A stretch of DNA of 64,000 bases from Chryseobacterium sp. S0630 (GTDB lineage: Bacteria; Bacteroidota; Bacteroidia; Flavobacteriales; Weeksellaceae): positions 1-64,000 of the forward strand of contig NZ_JAMZGF010000016.1 of NCBI RefSeq assembly GCF_024158915.1. The letters are read 5' to 3'. The first letter of the stretch is position 1. Every line of letters begins with the position of its first letter. The notes under the pieces are model-generated. The model saw nothing but the letters and a program-made list of their open reading frames with translations, had not been told where the DNA came from and did not search any database. The translations under genes were made by a program, and so were the position numbers. Positions 61,301-64,000 of the stretch are shown in pieces.

Positions 61301-64000
61301 GACGCATTTAGGTTCTGTGAAAACACAGATCGGACATACCAAGTGTGCAGCTGGATTAGCTGGATTAATCAAAGCTTCGCTTGCTGTATATCACGGAGTA
61401 AAGCCACCTACGCTTCACCTTCAGCAGCCTAATGCGTATTATAATGCAGAAACCAGTCCATTTGCATTCCACGCAGAAAGTGGATTATGGGGAGAGAAGA
61501 ACCGTTATGCAGGAATCAGTGCATTTGGATTTGGAGGAACAAATTTCCATACCGTTATTGCGAATCATCCAAAACACGATAATTCAATCGCCATGCAGTC
61601 GTGGCCTTCAGAATTGTTTGTTTTCCGTGGAGATACGTATGACGAAGCCAAAGGAGAATCAAGCAAGATTAAAGCTTTATTAGAAATTAATGATGGAATT
61701 CCATTAAAAGATATTGCTTACAGTTTAAGCATCAGCTCAGAAAAGCCAATTCAGTTCAGCATTGTAGCAGACACCGCTGAAGACCTGATGATGAAGCTCG
61801 AGCTAGTACTGCTAGGGATTGAGACAAAAGACACTTTTACGGTTAATAAAAAAGAAGGTAAAGTAGCGTTCACCTTCCCGGGACAAGGCAGCCAGAGAAT
61901 CAATATGGCTCGTGACTTATTTGTAGTTTTCCCGGCTATGCGTAAGATTATTGATGAGTATCCTGAACTTGAAAAAGTAGTTTTCCCATCGAAAACGTTT
62001 AATGAAGCTGATTTAAAACAACAGAAAGAAACCATTAAAGACACCCGTTTAGCACAACCGCTTCTAGGAATTGTAGATCTTGCCTTAGCAAAATTCTTAG
62101 AATCATTAGGTATTATCCCTGATATGCTTGCAGGTCACAGCTATGGTGAAATACCGGCTTTATGTTTTGCAGGAGTATTTGGAGAGGATAAACTGGTTGA
62201 CTTAAGTGTTCAGAGAGCGCAGTCTATTTTAAATTCAGTAGAAGGCGGAGATCCGGGTTCAATGCTGGCAGCAAGTGCCACTGCGGAACGTTTAAAGCCT
62301 ATTATTGATAAAGTAGAAGGATGCTATCCTGTAAACTTCAATGCTCCTACACAATGTGTAATTGCAGGAAGTACAGAGGCTATCAATAAATTACTGGAAG
62401 TGCTTAAACAGGAAGGTATTTCTGCTAAAAAACTGGAGGTTGCCTGCGCATTCCACAGCCCATTATTAGCGAAATCCAAAGGTTTGTATGCTGAAGTCTT
62501 AAAAGACGTTCCTTTCCAGGAAATGCAGATTCCTGTGTGGTCTAATACTACAGCAGAAGTATATCCTTCAAATCCATCAGAAATAAAAGAAAGACTTACT
62601 GATCATCTTGTACATCCTGTGAGATTTGTAGAACAGCTTCAAGCCATGTACAATGATGGTGCAAGAATCTTCATCGAAGTAGGGCCAGGAAAAGTTCTTA
62701 CCGGATTAACCAAGTCTTGTCTGGAAAAAGATCAGCTTACACTATATGTTGAAGACAACAGCCGTAATAAATTCAGTCACCTGCTTTGCATGCTGGCACA
62801 ATATTTAGGAACTGGCAGAAGCTTTAACATTGATAAACTTTTTGACGGCAGAAGCGTTACGATCATTGATCTTAACCAACCTGAGCTTTACAAGAAAAGC
62901 CCTGCAATCTGGCGTGTTAACGGGCAGACTGCCCACCCAACCACCGGTAATCTGCCATCTAATGGTGCATTACCACTTATAAACCCTATTCCCATGAACA
63001 ATTTTACGAATAACCCACAGGCACCCGCAACGGAAGCTCAGTCTACTGCTGAACGCATGTTGCAGGAATATTTGAACAGCATGAAATTAATGATACAGGC
63101 ACAGCGTGATGTGATGCTTTCCTTTATGGGACAGAATCCTCAGGCGTTCCCTGCTCCTGTATACCATTCACCTGCACCAGCTGCTGCACACCAACCTATA
63201 TCTACCATTCCGGTTCAGCCTGTTCAGCAGGAAAGACCTGTAGCTGTAGCTCCCGTAAAACAAGCTCCTTCAAGAGATATTAAATCCTTATTACTACAGG
63301 TAGTAAGTGACAAAACAGGATATCCTCAGGAAATGCTGGGTATGGAAATGGACCTGGAAGCGGATTTAAGTATTGATTCTATTAAAAGAGTAGAAATCAT
63401 CGGAACACTTCGTAACGAACTGGGAACTCTGGGTAACGGAAATACCAGTGAAGATACTGTTATGGAACAGCTTGCAGGAATAAAAACATTAAGCGGATTA
63501 GTTTCATGGCTTACTGAATTTTCAGGAACTGAATCAACTGCTGCTCCTGAGAAAAACGGATCAGCCACTGAACCAACAAGTTCAAAACCACAAGCTCAGC
63601 CGGCATTCTCTCTTGAAGACCTTCAAAATGCAATCCTGAATATCGTTAGTGAAAAAACAGGATATCCAAAAGAAATGTTGGGTCTTGATCTTGATCTGGA
63701 AGCAGATTTAAGCATAGATTCCATCAAACGTATGGAAATCATCGGTGATCTTAAAACTAAGATCGGATTTGGTCAAAACCTTGAACAGGCGGATGATGTC
63801 ATGGAAAAACTGGCTGCTATTAAAACCCTTCGCGGTCTGGCAAGCTGGATCAGCGAAATGAATGGGGAGACCAGCGAAACTGCTCAGGAAGCACAAGAAA
63901 CGAACACCGCAGAGCCAGCTCAAAATGTACTTTCACGTCTTCGTTTTGACATCACTCCTACTGATGCCTCTTTAGTACAAAATACAGAAGTATTACAGGG
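58326..64000 (+). CDS. Type I PKS / PUFA-synthase-like megasynthase, 5' part
   Basis: The reading frame is open from ATG 58326 to the window end (at least 1891 residues; the stop is beyond). Domain order: two tandem nitronate-monooxygenase/PfaD-like TIM-barrel units (about 1-290 with KGNEAGG at 115-121; about 295-620 with GRECGGHVG near 421-429). Then a ketosynthase (about 641-1075: Cys829 in VDAACASSLA, His964 in EAHGTGT, His1004 in GHTKCAAG), an acyltransferase (about 1180-1490, Ser1272 in GHSYGE) and a Pro/Gln-rich linker. Two acyl-carrier domains follow, with Ser1685 and Ser1799 in LSIDSIKR, the motif typical of PUFA synthase ACPs. It makes a polyunsaturated or polyketide-type acyl chain; the product is unknown. 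KR and DH are not in the window. Confidence 0.9.
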   Translation, partial: MKKLTIIGLTPFEKPDVTLISRLHQAGAFPVLSLGNELTKAQEALHQLDEIDVPSYGIYFSNDNFTTLQIPEKVRFAILPFGMSKPFNVPAIYQVTSLEEARQAEESGAQGIIIKGNEAGGLVGYESTFVLFQRVIKEIQSIPVWVQGGIGLHTAAASKALGATGIVLDSQLALFPESSVPQDLKEVCSKLNGTETKVIANHRVLVRPNSPALPENATAEDLKQYFTGFDLSTCYIPMGQDISLATDLYEDFKTLKKLIFGLKEAMYGHLKQAKALKVIDKNNALAKELGLQYPIAQGPMTRVSDVPSFANAVADAGALPFVALSLLKGESAKSLVMDTKKLAGEKTWGVGILGFAPQELRDEQTSYILEAKPPVVLIAGGRPAQAKVFEKAGIKSFLHVPSPALLDIFLKEGAKNFIFEGRECGGHVGPLSSTVLWEKQIERILKEDHPENISVFFAGGIHNAFSTAFVSIMAAPLAARGVKIGVLMGTAYLYTHEAVETGAIQEEFQSQAMQAKDTVLLETAPGHETRCLNTAFAHHFNTEKTKLLAAGMDKKQVWEQLEKLNVGRLRIAAKGIERQGDKLVNIPKDDQLDLGMYMIGQVATMHNRVISLAALHQSVVDNYEHIQDAALPEEPVSVEKPLDIAIVGMECIFPGAKNLDEYWRNIILGKDSVTEVPDERWNKELYYKPDSNESDVSHSKWGGFIPKIDFDPLAFGIPPQSLAAIEPTQLLTLLVAKRAMEDAGYGEKHINRENISVIIGAEGGNDLANSYSFRGYYKQVFGELHEEVKEAFPHTTEDSFPGILANVIAGRITNRLDLGGRNFTVDAACASSLAAIDLACQELVLGKSDMVLAGGADLHNGINDYLMFSSTHALSRKGRCATFDGDADGIALGEGIAILVLKRYEDAVRDGDRIYSVIKGVGGSSDGKALGLTAPRKIGQVRALERAYSQAGISPASVGLVEAHGTGTVVGDKTELSALTNLFSRSGALPGQTHLGSVKTQIGHTKCAAGLAGLIKASLAVYHGVKPPTLHLQQPNAYYNAETSPFAFHAESGLWGEKNRYAGISAFGFGGTNFHTVIANHPKHDNSIAMQSWPSELFVFRGDTYDEAKGESSKIKALLEINDGIPLKDIAYSLSISSEKPIQFSIVADTAEDLMMKLELVLLGIETKDTFTVNKKEGKVAFTFPGQGSQRINMARDLFVVFPAMRKIIDEYPELEKVVFPSKTFNEADLKQQKETIKDTRLAQPLLGIVDLALAKFLESLGIIPDMLAGHSYGEIPALCFAGVFGEDKLVDLSVQRAQSILNSVEGGDPGSMLAASATAERLKPIIDKVEGCYPVNFNAPTQCVIAGSTEAINKLLEVLKQEGISAKKLEVACAFHSPLLAKSKGLYAEVLKDVPFQEMQIPVWSNTTAEVYPSNPSEIKERLTDHLVHPVRFVEQLQAMYNDGARIFIEVGPGKVLTGLTKSCLEKDQLTLYVEDNSRNKFSHLLCMLAQYLGTGRSFNIDKLFDGRSVTIIDLNQPELYKKSPAIWRVNGQTAHPTTGNLPSNGALPLINPIPMNNFTNNPQAPATEAQSTAERMLQEYLNSMKLMIQAQRDVMLSFMGQNPQAFPAPVYHSPAPAAAHQPISTIPVQPVQQERPVAVAPVKQAPSRDIKSLLLQVVSDKTGYPQEMLGMEMDLEADLSIDSIKRVEIIGTLRNELGTLGNGNTSEDTVMEQLAGIKTLSGLVSWLTEFSGTESTAAPEKNGSATEPTSSKPQAQPAFSLEDLQNAILNIVSEKTGYPKEMLGLDLDLEADLSIDSIKRMEIIGDLKTKIGFGQNLEQADDVMEKLAAIKTLRGLASWISEMNGETSETAQEAQETNTAEPAQNVLSRLRFDITPTDASLVQNTEVLQ

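Noticed and set aside
1..64000. CRISPR arrays, tRNA and rRNA genes
   Set aside because: No regularly spaced short direct repeats, no cloverleaf ends with CCA context and no rRNA-like sequence was noticed by eye.

Overview
The window reads as chromosomal DNA of a flavobacterium close to Chryseobacterium (Weeksellaceae, Bacteroidota). Signs are the AT-rich sequence, promoters with the Bacteroidota -7 box TANNTTTG, two proteins with type IX secretion C-terminal sorting domains, many short interspersed repeats between genes, and the gene families present. No rRNA, tRNA, CRISPR array, transposase or integrase was seen. The assignment is from recognition, not from a search.

Layout. 1-463: 174-bp tandem repeat. 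464-5907 (minus): a pirin / isochorismatase-like hydrolase / amidohydrolase / DoxX / outer-membrane porin gene string. 6391-7297: Crp-type regulator with a degenerate receiver protein. 7597-9207: Na+/H+ antiporter. 9469-12689: carboxylesterase and two ring-cleaving dioxygenase paralogues. With DoxX these resemble the Bacillus mhq quinone-detoxification gene set, and the pirin and second dioxygenase genes share a near-identical 33-bp promoter element. 13020-16868 (plus): a methionine uptake operon (EamA transporter, metN, metI, metQ) preceded by a 32-codon leader peptide with a cluster of Met codons and a terminator, arranged like a classical attenuator. 17168-19432: GH3 beta-glucosidase. 20080-30115 (minus): outer-membrane barrel receptor, DUF2652 protein, and an RND efflux operon with an upstream AraC regulator. 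30193-33061: metallophosphoesterase, and an MFS exporter divergent from an Lrp/AsnC regulator. 33392-34977: two exported proteins of unknown function.

35422-36807 is mnmE (trmE). Its 3' end is followed by an AT-rich island of about 7.3 kb (roughly 36.8-44.06 kb) that ends in a second copy of the mnmE tail and terminator, so it looks like an insertion flanked by att-like direct repeats. The island carries a caspase-like protease, a C5 cytosine methyltransferase, an HD-domain protein, an ORC/CDC6-like ATPase and a protein of unknown family. It has no integrase. This is the best candidate for an undescribed (probably defence) system.

44238-64000: a secreted Cys-pair repeat protein, a lipoprotein, a TetR regulator with a palindromic operator coupled to a SASA-type esterase, a DUF1826 protein, two large T9SS-secreted proteins, a periplasmic glutaminase, and the first 5.7 kb of a type I PKS / PUFA-synthase-like megasynthase (tandem NMO-like domains, KS, AT, two ACPs) that runs off the window. 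A short ORF 240 bp before it repeats the start of the megasynthase.
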